Shown here in pieces: positions 9,798-19,640 of a stretch of 21,063 nucleotides of DNA. The notes beneath the pieces were generated by a model. The model ran no database searches. It was not told where the DNA came from and saw only the letters and a program-made list of their open reading frames with translations. Within the stretch, counting starts at the first letter, position 1. Every line of letters starts with the position of its first letter. The translations under genes were made by a program, and so were the position numbers. The DNA is from Phallusia fumigata (taxonomy: Eukaryota; Chordata; Ascidiacea; Phlebobranchia; Ascidiidae): positions 1-21,063 of the forward strand of contig QXVZ01026904.1 in the NCBI GenBank assembly GCA_008931825.1. The letters are read 5' to 3'.

Positions 9798-11832
9798 AAT
9801 AAGCTGTGCTTTCTTCGGCATCTTGAACTGATGACCGTAGAGCTTATGTAGTAAAACAGAAATTTATCACCAAAAAGTGATTCAAATTATCTCGGCATCG
9901 TCAACGTACACATTTCTATACCTGGTAGACACAACATTTCAATACTTTTAGGCAAAAATAAATGTCTAAATAAATTTAATGTCCAAATGATTTGCGAATG
10001 TTTAAATGAATTTGTTAATTTCTGAATGAAATTCTCAGTTTGTTTAAAAGCTGTAACCGAAAGCAAAATGTGCAAAAATTCGGCAAACATAAATTCATAT
10101 CAAAATCTGACAGCTGAATTGAAAAGCCTTGTGCATAGTGAATTTCAAATACTTTTTCAATTCCCATTTTCCGTTTTGGGGTTTAGCTCACTATTAAACG
10201 TAACTTATGTCGCACTATACAGACACTCTCAAATCATTTGTCATTCGTCTGTTATATGGCAGCCCTTAACCACCCCTTTGTCGGCGCCTGATTTAGGTAC
10301 GAGATATATAAAGCTTTAGCCCCAAAAAACTAAGACCTTAAAAATTTAGGATCACAATGCCTATTACATACTTTGTTGCCTTAGTTGTCCTAAAATCAAA
10401 GTTCTGCATATTTGCAAACTTTCTGGTTCATGCTGGCGCAGTTTCGAGGCAGAATACTTGGGGTCTCAATTCTTAAGGTCTAACCAAGTATAAATTTGCC
10501 ACTGATCACAGCACTTGTTATCTACGGTTGTAAATCTTTCATCTAACTTTAAACTCGCACTTTGAATCACACTGCAAAGTCAAGCACCACCTAATGTACC
10601 TATGTCTCCTCTATACCCACCAGACCAACACTGACTTTTAAAAACATTTTGACGCAGGCTCTCTTGTGGTGGGTGATAAGCCTCGTTCTGCCAAACATCA
10701 CAGACCGCAGAAAACCGATGTTTCAACATCGTTAACTTTACGACCAATAGTGACATTTAGTGCAAAGTAACGTCGAGTTGTTTGCCCGGCTTCATCGAAA
10801 TTGTTGGCTTACATACAGCAGCTACGTAGAAGGCAAACAAATGGGACAAACAAGTTGATATTGGATTTTAATGAGGTTAAATCGTTGGTGTGACGAAATA
10901 AATTGAGAAATAGTGCTCAGTAAATTACCGGATCAATTTGGTTACCAGGGTAAATTACACGTAGCAACGTATTTACTTATTATTAAAAATAGATTATTTA
11001 TTACGAAAGTGCTAAAATGTAAGTAATAGCATATGAAAGCAAACCTGAAGTGCATAACAAAGTTGTTTTAAATGGAGTTTAGGCTTGGAGAATTAATACC
11101 GCCATATGAACGAAAGACAAAGCAAAGTTATGTGTAAAATGCTTTTTAACTTTGAGACAGATTTTCGTAAATTTTTTAAAACGTTGATAATGTCATGCAT
11201 TAAAGAGTGGTTGTTGATCAGCAAGCTAGTCAGATCCATAGTCAGCTTTTTGATTCGCGTTAGCAGCTTTCTGTTTAGAAATTGGTGCGTTAGTGGGTGC
11301 GGGGGTACGATGGCTTGAAGACTTCCGGTTGGTTCCCGCCTGCGCAAGAAAATGCGTTTTTGATTTGCGTCAAAACAACGCTTGTTATAAGGCTCAATTT
11401 TTCTGTACAAAACAAAGTAATATATTTGGCCAAACTCTTGAAAATTTGTCTGCGTCGATAGGGAAGTTGACTAGCGTTTTGTGTGACAAGCACAGGTGTT
11501 TTTCTGAGTTTACTTTAACAAGATTTCTCATTTTTGCATGAAATCTTGCTTTCATACCCTTCTTCAGTACCAACTATTGCACGTTATCGGAATATAAACT
11601 ATTGCGCGTGTTGTACGTTGCAATGTAAAATTACTACAGACTTTTGGACCTTGTAAGTTGGGCAAATATTTGTCCATCTTTACTTTTAAGAAAGCTGAAA
11701 TCATGATTCCCTTTTTCTCCAGTTTGGAGCCACATCGGCTTGTTCTATAAATGTTTGTTGTGATTCTTAAGGCGCCAAACTTACTCTTTTTTTCGCGACT
11801 CCAGTCAGATAACGTTTATTTGCATAGTATGC
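9798..11832. other. Gene-free region
   Basis: No open frame here has a recognisable domain, a signal peptide with correct splice sites, or a spliced partner in phase. The promoter of STMC6-like paralogue 1 should lie next to 9797, but no core element was identified. A perfect 7-bp inverted repeat, CGATGTT-TC-AACATCG, is at 10716-10731. I see nothing else. Confidence 0.45.
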
Positions 11833-11967
11833 TGCAGCGCGTTCTACCTCGATTCGCCAATTGTGTTCTTCACTTTATGCGTCTCATAACGGTTTAAAGT
11901 CACGAAATTTTCCCGGCCTGATGATTGCTTTGTTGCTACTCACTGAGCTTTCGTTTATCGAGCGAAA
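11833..11967 (+). repeat. Dispersed repeat, copy 1 (GCTGCAGCGCGTTC family)
   Basis: This segment begins GCTGCAGCGCGTTCTACCTC and aligns through its length with 16727-16860, sharing blocks such as TGCGYCTCA-AACG and TTGATTG-like stretches. Identity is moderate by eye. It directly abuts the hAT-type element that follows. Origin unknown: part of a larger repeat or a duplicated upstream region. Confidence 0.5.
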
Positions 11968-12311
11968 CCGTGCTTCTCAAACTATGCGTCGCGACGCTCT
12001 CATGCGTCGTTTGAAACTTCCAACAACGTCGCACAATAATTCCGTTTCGTTGCTAAACTGTGTTGGTATCAATAAATTAAACTTTGATAAAAAGCGTCTT
12101 TATTAAATTCTTATCGCTGGTGCGTCGAAAGTCCAACCAACTTTCTTGCGTTTTACGACAATAAATTGCAGAAAAATGGCTATGATGAACCACGGAAAGG
12201 TACAAAGTATACTGTGGTAAAAAGATACCGAGTACAATATTGAGCCATAGGAAAAAAAAAGTCCGACCAACTTTTCCGAAGGCGTCTCATCACAAAAAGT
12301 TTGAGAAACAC
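11968..12311 (+). mobile_element. hAT-type non-autonomous element, copy 1
   Basis: The left end, GTGCTTCTCAAACTATGCG, and the right end, whose reverse complement reads AGTGTTTCTCAAACTTTTTG, both match hAT terminal inverted repeats. Inside are several GCGTCG motifs and the block ACTTTGATAAAAAGCGTC followed by GCTGGTGCGTCGAAAGTCC. The same blocks occur in the same order, inverted, at 14480-14663. No transposase is encoded, and an 8-bp target duplication is not evident. Confidence 0.6.
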
Positions 12312-12370
12312 TTCCTAATATTTAGCCAGGCACCTGTTCTTAAATACCAGCTGTATAACTGTGTTGGAAC

Positions 12371-12707
12371 CCTTTCAGCAGCCAACCGATTTGTAGCGTT
12401 GTCAAGAGATGATGCGACTCTTTCGTGGAATCAAGAAACACTTTTTATATTTGTGACGTCACAGTTCTTTATGTGGATTCTTACTGTGCGGGTTCAAGCA
12501 ATGCGATATCGGTAACTTTGTTATTCTACATTTTTTGTNCTTTCAGCAGCCAACCGATTCGGAGCGTTGTCAAGAGATGAGGCGACTCTTTCGTGGAATC
12601 AAGAAACACTTTTTATACTTTGTGATGTCACAGTTCTTTATGTGGATTCTTACTCTGCGGGTTCAAGCGATGCGATATCGGTTAATTTGTTATTCTACAT
12701 TTTTTGT
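12371..12707 (+). repeat. 168-bp tandem duplication with an undetermined base at the junction
   Basis: Copy 1 (12371-12538) and copy 2 (12540-12707) are nearly identical: by eye about eight substitutions and one single-base indel. The only N of the window (12539) sits exactly between them. In copy 2 a frame stays open from a TTTCAG acceptor-like site to a GTTAAT donor-like site and reads LSRDEATLSWNQETLF..., loosely like one fibronectin type III exon; the same frame is shifted in copy 1. Coding status is doubtful. Confidence 0.85.
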
Positions 12708-12865
12708 GAAAGGCGGGTTCATAACGAGCTTTGTGCAGTCAACCGTGATTGGAAAACATTTCTCTAAACCCAATCGAGGAGGAATTTTATGAGTTAAGGG
12801 GAGGATTTTCCACTTAATAGTTAAGTTGGTTATGATAAGTGTAATATTTCGTTTTAGATAGACCA

Positions 12866-12985
12866 GTGGTTCCAAATATTCTACTATTATTTATGCCACT
12901 TGTTCTCTGGTAGCGGAAAAATAAAAAAGTTCCAAAATTAGCAATGGGGGGATGCATCAAAACCAGGGGTGCACACCTTTTCGCT
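12866..12985 (+). mobile_element. hAT-like fragments
   Basis: CCAGTGGTTCCAAA at 12866 and CCAGGGGTGCACACCTTTTC at 12963 both resemble the left ends of hAT elements. They are about 95 bases apart in the same orientation, so they could be nested or truncated insertions. Weak, based on short end motifs only. Confidence 0.3.
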
Positions 12986-14311
12986 ATTGCCGCCCGTATC
13001 ACTGATTCTATTTCATCAACTTTAGCCAAATGCGTTTGATCTCAGGATGCCCCATTACCTAATGCCCTAAATAGCAACGAAATGGCATAGGTTTTAATGA
13101 CTTCCTTGTTTTTATTGTTACAGTTACAGAAACCAAAGAGATTTTATCAATGCACGGCGCCATTACACATAATTTTTAAAAACATGTGCGCAGCCTTTAT
13201 CTTAATTTTCGTGGCCAGGCGCGAATGTACAGCCACTGGTTGCGCACTTCTGCTCTAAAGGTGATGCGTATAACTACACCGTCCAAAATGTTTTTACTAA
13301 TCTTAGATTGGATTTACAACTTTCGGTGTTCGGTTCACTCTTTAAGCGACCTGAGCTGTTTTTGTGTATTGGTTGAAGCAAGGCATGTCATGTCACCGAA
13401 TATTGCGAGGAATTTGCGTGTTTTTGTCACAAGACCCGGATATATTTAGCTCCATCGAGTCAACGTTTGAAACTCAACGGGCGCCAACAATCTTGTTTCG
13501 TTTGAAGCAGGTGCCAAACTTTTCACTTCCAAAACAAAAAGTTTTTATTTTGTTTACACTTAATGCAATACAACTTCAAAAACCAACATAACACATAAAA
13601 GAGTTTGCATTAAAATAAATAAAGCAGGTTTTTAGAGGACTACCAAAACTTTTTCAATTTTGCAATATAAAAGACACTACAGCTTAATTAAAAACAAAAC
13701 TGCCAGAGAACTTGAGTGTAGTGAATACATTTTATTGACCATTTAAGCTTCTCGCCATTATGCACAGAAGCTGACAACAGCGACTGTCGAAATCGGGCAG
13801 TTATGTTTTTAATTCAGCTTAAATTCAGCATCTTGTGGTTCAAACACGGTAGCTTGCAATAAAGAATATTTAATTCCGATAAACCCATCCACATGAAAAT
13901 GTTACAAGACGCACAACTAGGAACCGCTGTCCCAGATGGCATCTGATGGTAATTGGCAGCAAATTGGTGGTAGAGCAACCTTTGCTTGCATAAAAATTGT
14001 TGCAATCTTGTGTACAACTCCTGCACGGCAAAATATCCCCAGCTTTGCAACAGAAATTAGGCTTTCAAGCGGACGGATGCCGAATCCACAGGTACAATGC
14101 TAAATTGTAAATGATTTTTTACGCCAGGAATTCAGGTTTTTGCAGTCTCGTTAGACTTTTGCCATACTTTGCCTTGTGACATCAAATAGAATTGTCCTAA
14201 TCCCGGGAATGTTGGTATAGTTGTCTTTTACACAGACATGGGTTAGTGTTCAATCCAAAGTCTTCAATCTGTCATGGAGGCCAACTCATGTTTTCGTAGT
14301 AGAAGAAATGT
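12986..14311. other. Gene-free region upstream of the STMC6-like paralogue 2 terminator
   Basis: Open frames on both strands were read and none has a recognisable domain or consistent splicing. AATAAATAAA at about 13614 on the plus strand could be a polyadenylation signal or simply AT-rich sequence. One copy of the GACAACAGCG hairpin motif lies at 13773-13792. The 3' untranslated region of the minus-strand gene starting at 16420 should occupy the right edge. Confidence 0.4.
13773..13792 (+). repeat. GACAACAGCG hairpin motif, copy 1
   Basis: GACAACAGCGACTGTCGAAA: a short stem (GACA/TGTC) around ACAGCGAC, followed by GAAA. Two related copies occur at 17470-17489 (minus) and 19641-19671 (plus). 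Confidence 0.5.
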
Positions 14312-16420
14312 TTATTTCGTGCGCTGGCTTGAACCATAGTTTTGGTGATGACTTGAGCCAATGTGGCTCAATTCTTCGCATTTCCTGATTGCAATCGCTT
14401 GCTCATATGTTGGTAGCACGTCCTCATCCGCTGGGGGCGCTACAGAGACCTCGGTCTGCTGAACAGTGAAAAAATTCTAAGTTACGAAGTGTGTTATAAG
14501 CGACGCCTTTATAATAGTCGGACTTTCGACGCACCAGCGAAAAAAATAAAAAAACGCTTATTATCAAAGTTGTATTTATTAATACAAAAAACAGTTTGGC
14601 TAAAGAGTTATTTTGCGACGCCTTTGCAAAATTTAAACGATGCACAGTTTTAGAACCACAGCTTTACACGGTCATCAATTTGCAACAAGCTTTCAACCAA
14701 TCCAGGCGCATGCAAATATGTTGTAATGCCGTTAAACGTGCAAACGCTGCCACTTTTTGCTGTATACATAAGTTATATGGAGTTGAGGTTACTTACCGAT
14801 GAACTAACTTGGCTGTAGGGTGGAGCGCTGTCGCCTGTGTCTCGCCGTGTAATGCAGCATTTTGACTTGATCACTGCACAGGCTAGAATGCACAGAGCTA
14901 CGGGAATGATCAAACAAACATCTGCGCGTAAACAACTTGACATGTTACATGTGCTGTTTTGAACATTTGAGAGAGACCGTATACTCGTGTAAGGACCAGG
15001 GCGTCGCCAAAACAAATACAAAACTTGTTTTTTAGCGATCAGGGACTTCGAGAAAAATCTTTCGAGGCGGGGCAAACTTATTTCGGGCCCCAAATACTTG
15101 CAAAGTTATTTGGAAGTTAAAATAAAGCCAAATAAAGAGTTATTGTACATTAAGTTCGTCAAATTGGTCTTTTAAAATGCTTTTAAACAAATAGAAATAG
15201 ACCACTGTACCTAGGCCTATAAATGTGAACATAAAAAAAAGTAATGGGTTTCGTTACAGCTTTGTGTTTTAAACCGTGACGAAGCGTTTCAAAGCGGTCA
15301 ACCACTTTAAAATGTTGACAATTCTCAATTCAACATGCCAACAGAGTTCTATTTGACTTTGCACGTCCGAATAAACGAAGCGTACCCGGTAACTAGCTTT
15401 TACTAAGCATGCAAGCATCAAAACTTTTCACGAATACAAGCTTTTAATGAACTTACACCAGTCTCCCCACCATGCTGTGTAGGAACAACATTTGTACTGG
15501 AACCGATGAAAGACGTCCTCATCTCTGCAGCAGTATCCGATAGACGAGCCACTGTCTGTAAATAGTTGCAACTTATTTCTGGTTTTCGTGAAAATGATTG
15601 TGTTAAACCAGCTGTGAGCAGTGAGGTGTGAATAGTTTTTTTTTTCAATTTAACGCCTGGTTGCCCAACGTTTTTACGTGAACGAATTTGTACGTTTATA
15701 AGTGGGTTACCTGACAAGCTTTAGGCAGTGAAGCGTAAATGAATTTTAAAACTTTACAGTTGGCTGCACAAAGCTCGTTCCTGTCACACTGTTTAACTTT
15801 CAAAGCAAATGTATGAATATGTATGTAGGTGAATTTTTTCACGGTCAACAAACAAAAGTTTAGCGCTCTTTAATGAAGTAAATCCTTCACAATTATTTCC
15901 ATGACAACTTTTACCTGGTCTGGTAAAAACGAACAGAGTTTTTTTTTACATTTTCTGCTTACCGTGGCAAGTCAGAACCTCAAAACCACTCGTACAAACA
16001 TCAAACGCCTAAAAAAGATTTAAAATTTGGATGTTGCAAATAGTAATGTTTATTGCCAAAAATCAGTTAAAAAAGTTCTAAAGAAACGTCGTACTCAAAG
16101 TCAAAATACTGTAGGTTGAAAATCTTTATAAACTGGCAGCTTTTAAAAATTGCAACAAAACCAAGTCGTGATAGAGCCCATGAAGCAAGATCATGAGGGA
16201 AATTTTACTTCGAGTAGCTGCGAACTCGTTTTAATGGGTTAATGTTACTCGAACTTTATTAGTTTTTCCACGAACGAGTAACTGCAGGAATCGAGTATCT
16301 GTTACGTAATTATTGCAAGTGGAAGTTGGATCCAAGATTTATATATTTATATAATTATTAGCTTACCTTTGCAAGAGATGCAAAGGTGGTCATGACGCAT
16401 AAAATGACTAAATACGTCAT
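14312..16420 (-). CDS. STMC6/Shisa-like single-pass membrane adaptor, paralogue 2 (5 exons)
   Basis: Predicted join on the minus strand: 16420-16367, 16008-15963, 15555-15457, 14921-14797, 14458-14312, giving 156 residues with phases 0, 1, 1, 0. Exon 1 is a signal peptide (MTYLVILCVMTTFASLAK). Exon 2 (AFDVCTSGFEVLTCH) and exon 3 (GYCCRDEDVFHRFQYKCC, then SYTAWWGDW) supply six cysteines in the C..C..CC..CC pattern of Shisa, CYYR1 and WBP1L proteins. Exon 4 encodes the TM helix (VCLIIPVALCILACAVI), a KSKCC palmitoylation-like stretch and APPYSQ, a PPxY ligand. Exon 5 adds LPTYEQAI, another WW-type ligand. All donors are GTAAGY. AATAAA overlaps the stop codon, so a polyadenylation signal may lie right at the end of the frame. 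It likely adapts membrane cargo to Nedd4-like ubiquitin ligases, as known for relatives. Orthology to one named vertebrate gene cannot be settled here. Confidence 0.87.
14480..14663 (-). mobile_element. hAT-type non-autonomous element, copy 2, in an intron
   Basis: On the minus strand it starts GTGGTTCTAAAACTGTGCATC, a typical hAT end, and then shares ordered blocks with 11968-12311: ATAAATACAACTTTGATAAT, AAGCG, CGCTGGTGCGTCGAAAGTCC and AGGCGTCGC. It fills most of intron 4 (14796-14459) of STMC6-like paralogue 2 and its far end comes close to the exon 5 acceptor. That far end is degenerate. Confidence 0.6.
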
Positions 16421-16679
16421 GCTGCTATGTTTGTTTTTTTACATTTGTAACTGAAACTAAAAAGTCATATTTTGAAGAAGTCATATTTTGGCATGAGTAT
16501 TTTTTCGACTTGCTGGCCAATCACGCATTCTGCCGCTGAACAAAACATTGATGGCACGTATTTTCAAGCTAAACTTCCGTTTCCTTTCTGTGCACTCCTG
16601 TTCATAGAAACTAAAGGATCTCATCTCTAGAGCTGCTTTGACTCAACCATTATTTTCTGTTTTCACTTAAAACATGAAC

Positions 16680-16687
16680 TGACGTCA
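16680..16687. promoter_or_regulatory. CRE-type palindrome TGACGTCA
   Basis: This is a perfect consensus site for CREB/ATF-family bZIP factors, about 260 bases upstream of the paralogue 2 start codon. Six further perfect copies occur in the window, some inside exons, so an individual site is weak evidence for regulation. Confidence 0.35.
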
Positions 16688-16726
16688 TGAGCCCATTTCC
16701 TGACTAAGCTTTCAATGGCGGTGTAG

Positions 16727-16860
16727 CTGCAGCGCGTTCAACCTTGATCCTCCAACTTTTTTGCGCCTCAGAACGTTTTACCGTTGCGCAGCTATTTCCA
16801 GCTTGGTGATTGATTTAGTGCAATTGCGTCACTATGTTTTCTTACACCAAGCGAAATAAA
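16727..16860 (+). repeat. Dispersed repeat, copy 2 (GCTGCAGCGCGTTC family)
   Basis: It begins GCTGCAGCGCGTTCAACCTT and is alignable with 11833-11967 in the same orientation, with several indels. It lies about 300 bases upstream of the start of STMC6-like paralogue 2. Confidence 0.5.
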
Positions 16861-17142
16861 CTCAACTAAACCCAAACAGGTCATACTCCCTATAGCTTAA
16901 CTAACACGCAAAGGCCCTGACCTTCGCCTGCCAATGATGTAACACATTTTATAAAATTCCTATGGTTTTTAAGCATGCCGAGCATAACCCAAGTTTTTCA
17001 TCATGTGATCATCTCGTTATGGATCGAAAGCTTCTCGTATTTACGTCACGTGCTGCTAACGACGCGCGTGATGGGTCACGAGACAGACGGTCACGCTTGA
17101 GTGATTGTGCACGATGCTGCTGTGCAAAAGACGCCTCCGTGG

Positions 17143-17188
17143 TTAAAGGAAAACCCGCGACAAGTTTAAAGGAAAACCTGCGACATGT
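17143..17188 (+). repeat. Two 23-bp direct repeats
   Basis: TTAAAGGAAAACCCGCGACA followed by AGT, then a second unit differing at only two positions, then a shortened TTAAAAAAACATG. A small tandem pair in the presumed upstream region of paralogue 2. Confidence 0.75.
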
Positions 17189-17469
17189 TTAAAAAAACAT
17201 GCAAAACTATTTGTTTGTTTGTTTTTGATCTTTGAAGAGAGGTACGACGCCTTCCTGCCATAGTTTGTCGGCCATTAAGCTATTTGCCTTTCTGCAAAAC
17301 ATTGCTGGCTTCTTTTGTTTTGCGTTTTCAACTCAACAAATACAAATTGGTGCACACCACTTAATTTCACTTGGCAGTGTAGATTAAGGTTTAGTTCGAC
17401 ATATCACGGTTTTAAATGGTCTCAATAAAAAGATACAAGCCAGTACTTGTGTGTAAAACATTTTCTACG

Positions 17470-17590
17470 TTTCGACAAACGCTGTTGTCATCTAGTTAGG
17501 ATTCTGCCTAAAGGAAACACGGGATGCGAACCTACAACTTTGTGAATCCATCCAGCGCATTTTTAGGTTGTTTTAATAAGCGATCGATCA
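17470..17590 (-). mobile_element. tRNA-derived SINE-like fragment ending in the GACAACAGCG hairpin
   Basis: On the minus strand GTAGGTTCGCATCCCG holds a B box-like GGTTCGCATCC. GTGTTTCCTTTAGGCAG follows, sharing GTGTTTCCTT with the SINE at 6511-6768, and the fragment ends GATGACAACAGCGTTTGTCG then AAACG. The hairpin motif GACAA-CAGCGT-TTGTC is at 17474-17489. No good A box was found, so this is a truncated or diverged element. Confidence 0.45.
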
Positions 17591-17791
17591 AAACACAAAA
17601 TCATTTTAGTTATGAATGGCGGACATGCGACTTAACTCATGACTGAGGGAAATCCCCCCGCTCAGGCACTACAAAACTATAGTATAAACACATGTCATGT
17701 GGTAAACCGACGTATTGTGTCAATGACGAATTCATGTCTCTTGATGGCACAGTTCACGACATTCAGGAAAGGTGTTTAGAAGTCTGTGTCC

Positions 17792-19371
17792 TTATACTCC
17801 AAGTGTTTCCATGTACTTCTCGTTTTTTTCCTCGCATACTTCATCGTACGAAGGCAGCTTGCCCACTTGATAAACGCCGTCGGAATTGTCCTGTACATGA
17901 AACAACACAAGATAATGTCTGAACGTATGTGTCTAAACGTAGGCACGAAATACTGCACAATTTGCAGAGAGTAAAAGTACAAAATCACAGCAGTAATTTT
18001 TGTATCACTATGATTAGTTTATGGACAAAACAGATACTCCAGAATTAAGAATAAAGTCTGATGCAAACGGTTTGTTTGGTAAAGTTCTTACATCTACAAC
18101 ACGGAGTGGAAATGAACGACATTATATGTGCCCTGATATCATTTTAAGGTGAATGCTCGATCATTGGTACTTCACCTAATGGTAATTACCCAAATGTGGG
18201 TAACAACAGGGTAGCAGGTGGGGTAATTAGCTAAACCTGTTTGCTGAAAATAACACTGATTTTACATTGAGTATGGCAGGAATACCAAAATTGATAAATT
18301 AGATTTTAGTAAACTGTAGGAAATGGAAGTTTGGCTTGAACAGAAATGGGTAATAACAGTCAAACCATAATAATAACTACTGTATTGTAAGTTTTATAAA
18401 GCATTATTTGACTGTGGGAAATGGAAATGTGGTCGAAACAGAAATGGGTAATAAGAAATGAAGGTAAAGAACCAATGTACTTAATCCTACTGACCGTGGT
18501 TTCCGGAGGTGTTATGTTGACGGACAGCGGGTACATTTGGTGCTGCGGCGCGCGGTAAATTTGGTCACCCTGTGTTGGGTACGCTGGGGGCATTTCCGCC
18601 TGCTGGTGAGGGTATGGTGGGTAAATGGCCGATATGTTCATCTGGGGTATTGGTACGGCCACTGGGCGCCGCCTTGCGGTGTTCCTTTTAGTCCAAACTT
18701 TGACACATCCGGCGAGAAACGCCATCGCCGCAATAACTCCGGCCCAGACGTCTAAAAAAAACTTCTGTTCACGTTTAAGGCAAATTACGATCACTCTGGC
18801 CTGTGAATTTTTGTGAAGGCAAAACCGCGGGCTTACGAAACTTTTGTGCTCAAAAGGTTGTTGGTTCTAACCCCAGCTCGGGGCGAATTAGGCGAATTTA
18901 TCGGTATTGCTTTAACCCAGTTGGACCAGGCGGTAAAAGAAAAAGATGCAACTAATTAAGTAATCGAGTTGTACTGAAATTGTAAATCTCTTAAAATATA
19001 CAACTTTTGGGTTCGATTGACTTGTCAGAGTAACATAAAAAATCTAACACGCTATCAAAAAAATCTATCTTAAAAATCAACAGTGTACTTGCACATGTTA
19101 GCACACGTATTCCGCGACTGAATAAATATTGTTTACAAGTTTTTAAAACTAAGCTTAAACTGTTGCCTAAAAATAATAGTGCTCAACTTATTGCCCCCAA
19201 ATTGCCTAAATCCTAAAATGTTGTCCAAATTAAAATATTTTTTGTTGAAATATTGCCTAAAAAAGTTGCTTCCAATTATTATTTTTTATTCATGTTTTAA
19301 AATGATGAAGTACAAAGTATGAATAGTTGTAGGTAATATGGACTTACACCATTGTGTATACCATCCTTGAC
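17792..19371 (-). CDS. STMC6/Shisa-like membrane adaptor, paralogue 3 (3' part; 5' exons not found)
   Basis: Three minus-strand exons are recognised: 19371-19348, 18751-18495 and 17890-17792. The first is a 24-base microexon (QGWYTQW) ending TGGT|GTAAGT, exactly like the ends of the cysteine exons of the other two paralogues, and it splices in phase 1 to a TM exon that starts with the same Tyr. The TM is VWAGVIAAMAFLAGCVKVW, followed by TKRNTARRR and a long Pro/Tyr-rich tail with YPPYP and PPAYP, both near or full PPxY ligands. The last exon carries LPSYDEV, matching LPTYEQA of paralogue 2. The donor after the tail (GTCAGT) is weak. The signal peptide and the six-cysteine exons were not found up to the window edge; they may lie beyond it, be too diverged to see, or be lost. 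The known part encodes 125 residues. Confidence 0.65.
18313..18455 (+). repeat. Pair of 45-bp direct repeats ending CAGAAATGGGTAATAA
   Basis: 18313-18357 and 18411-18455 align along their length with about six differences and are 98 bases apart, inside the last intron of STMC6-like paralogue 3. CAGAAATGGGTAA recurs inverted at 19588-19600. Just upstream, TTACCC-AAATGT-GGGTAA (about 18186-18203) is a small inverted repeat. Function unknown. Confidence 0.55.
18845..18960 (+). mobile_element. Possible SINE remnant
   Basis: GTTGGTTCTAACCCCAG contains a B box-like GGTTCTAACCC. Downstream, CCAGTTGGACCAGGCGGTAA and AAGAAAAAG recall the CGCCAGTTGGTAAAAGAAAG stretch near 20985. It is only weakly similar to the two clear SINE copies. 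Confidence 0.25.
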
Positions 19372-19640
19372 CTGCAAACACAAAAAAACACCTTGTAAAA
19401 TATATGTAAAGTTCATCAGAACACAAGTTTGAAAGCAAAATGTGTTTTGCTGTAAACTTCTCTACATCTATTTACATTTTGTTTGTTTTATTAAAAACCC
19501 TGTTTTCATCAACCTTTTCATTAATTAAGAACAAGAATAACAGAGCAACAGTAATTTTTGGAATTAACACCCTTTTCTGTTCGGACTTACCCATTTCTGT
19601 TCGGATCAAATTCACCACAGTTTTTCAAATTCGCATGCAC

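Larger units (their letters stand above)
16421..17791. promoter_or_regulatory. Presumed promoter region of STMC6-like paralogue 2
   Basis: This stretch lies between the 3' end of paralogue 3 and the start of paralogue 2, both on the minus strand. It contains a perfect CRE-type TGACGTCA at 16680-16687 (about 260 bases before the start codon), TTACGTCACGTG with a CACGTG E-box at 17041-17052, and a 23-bp tandem pair at 17143-17188. No coding exon is supported; a 76-codon plus-strand frame at 16962 has no recognisable feature. Promoter function is inferred from position only. Confidence 0.4.

Noticed and set aside
11093-11493. Overlapping minus-strand and plus-strand open frames of about 70-105 codons
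   Set aside because: No recognisable domain, no signal peptide with a splice site, and open frames occur on both strands at once in AT-rich DNA.
13814-14050. 78-codon minus-strand frame with several cysteines, checked as another adaptor paralogue
   Set aside because: It lacks the CC..CC pattern, a TM helix and the characteristic TGGT|GTAAGT exon end.
18110-18150. Extra exon for STMC6-like paralogue 3 between the tail exon and the last exon
   Set aside because: It has an AG acceptor and a GTAAGA donor, but in the required phase it meets a stop codon (TAG) before the donor, and skipping it joins the flanking exons in frame.
19588-19640. Upstream exon for paralogue 3 ending at a GTAAGT donor
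   Set aside because: Two frames contain stops; the only open frame leaves the wrong phase for the 24-base microexon. It also overlaps a repeat motif.
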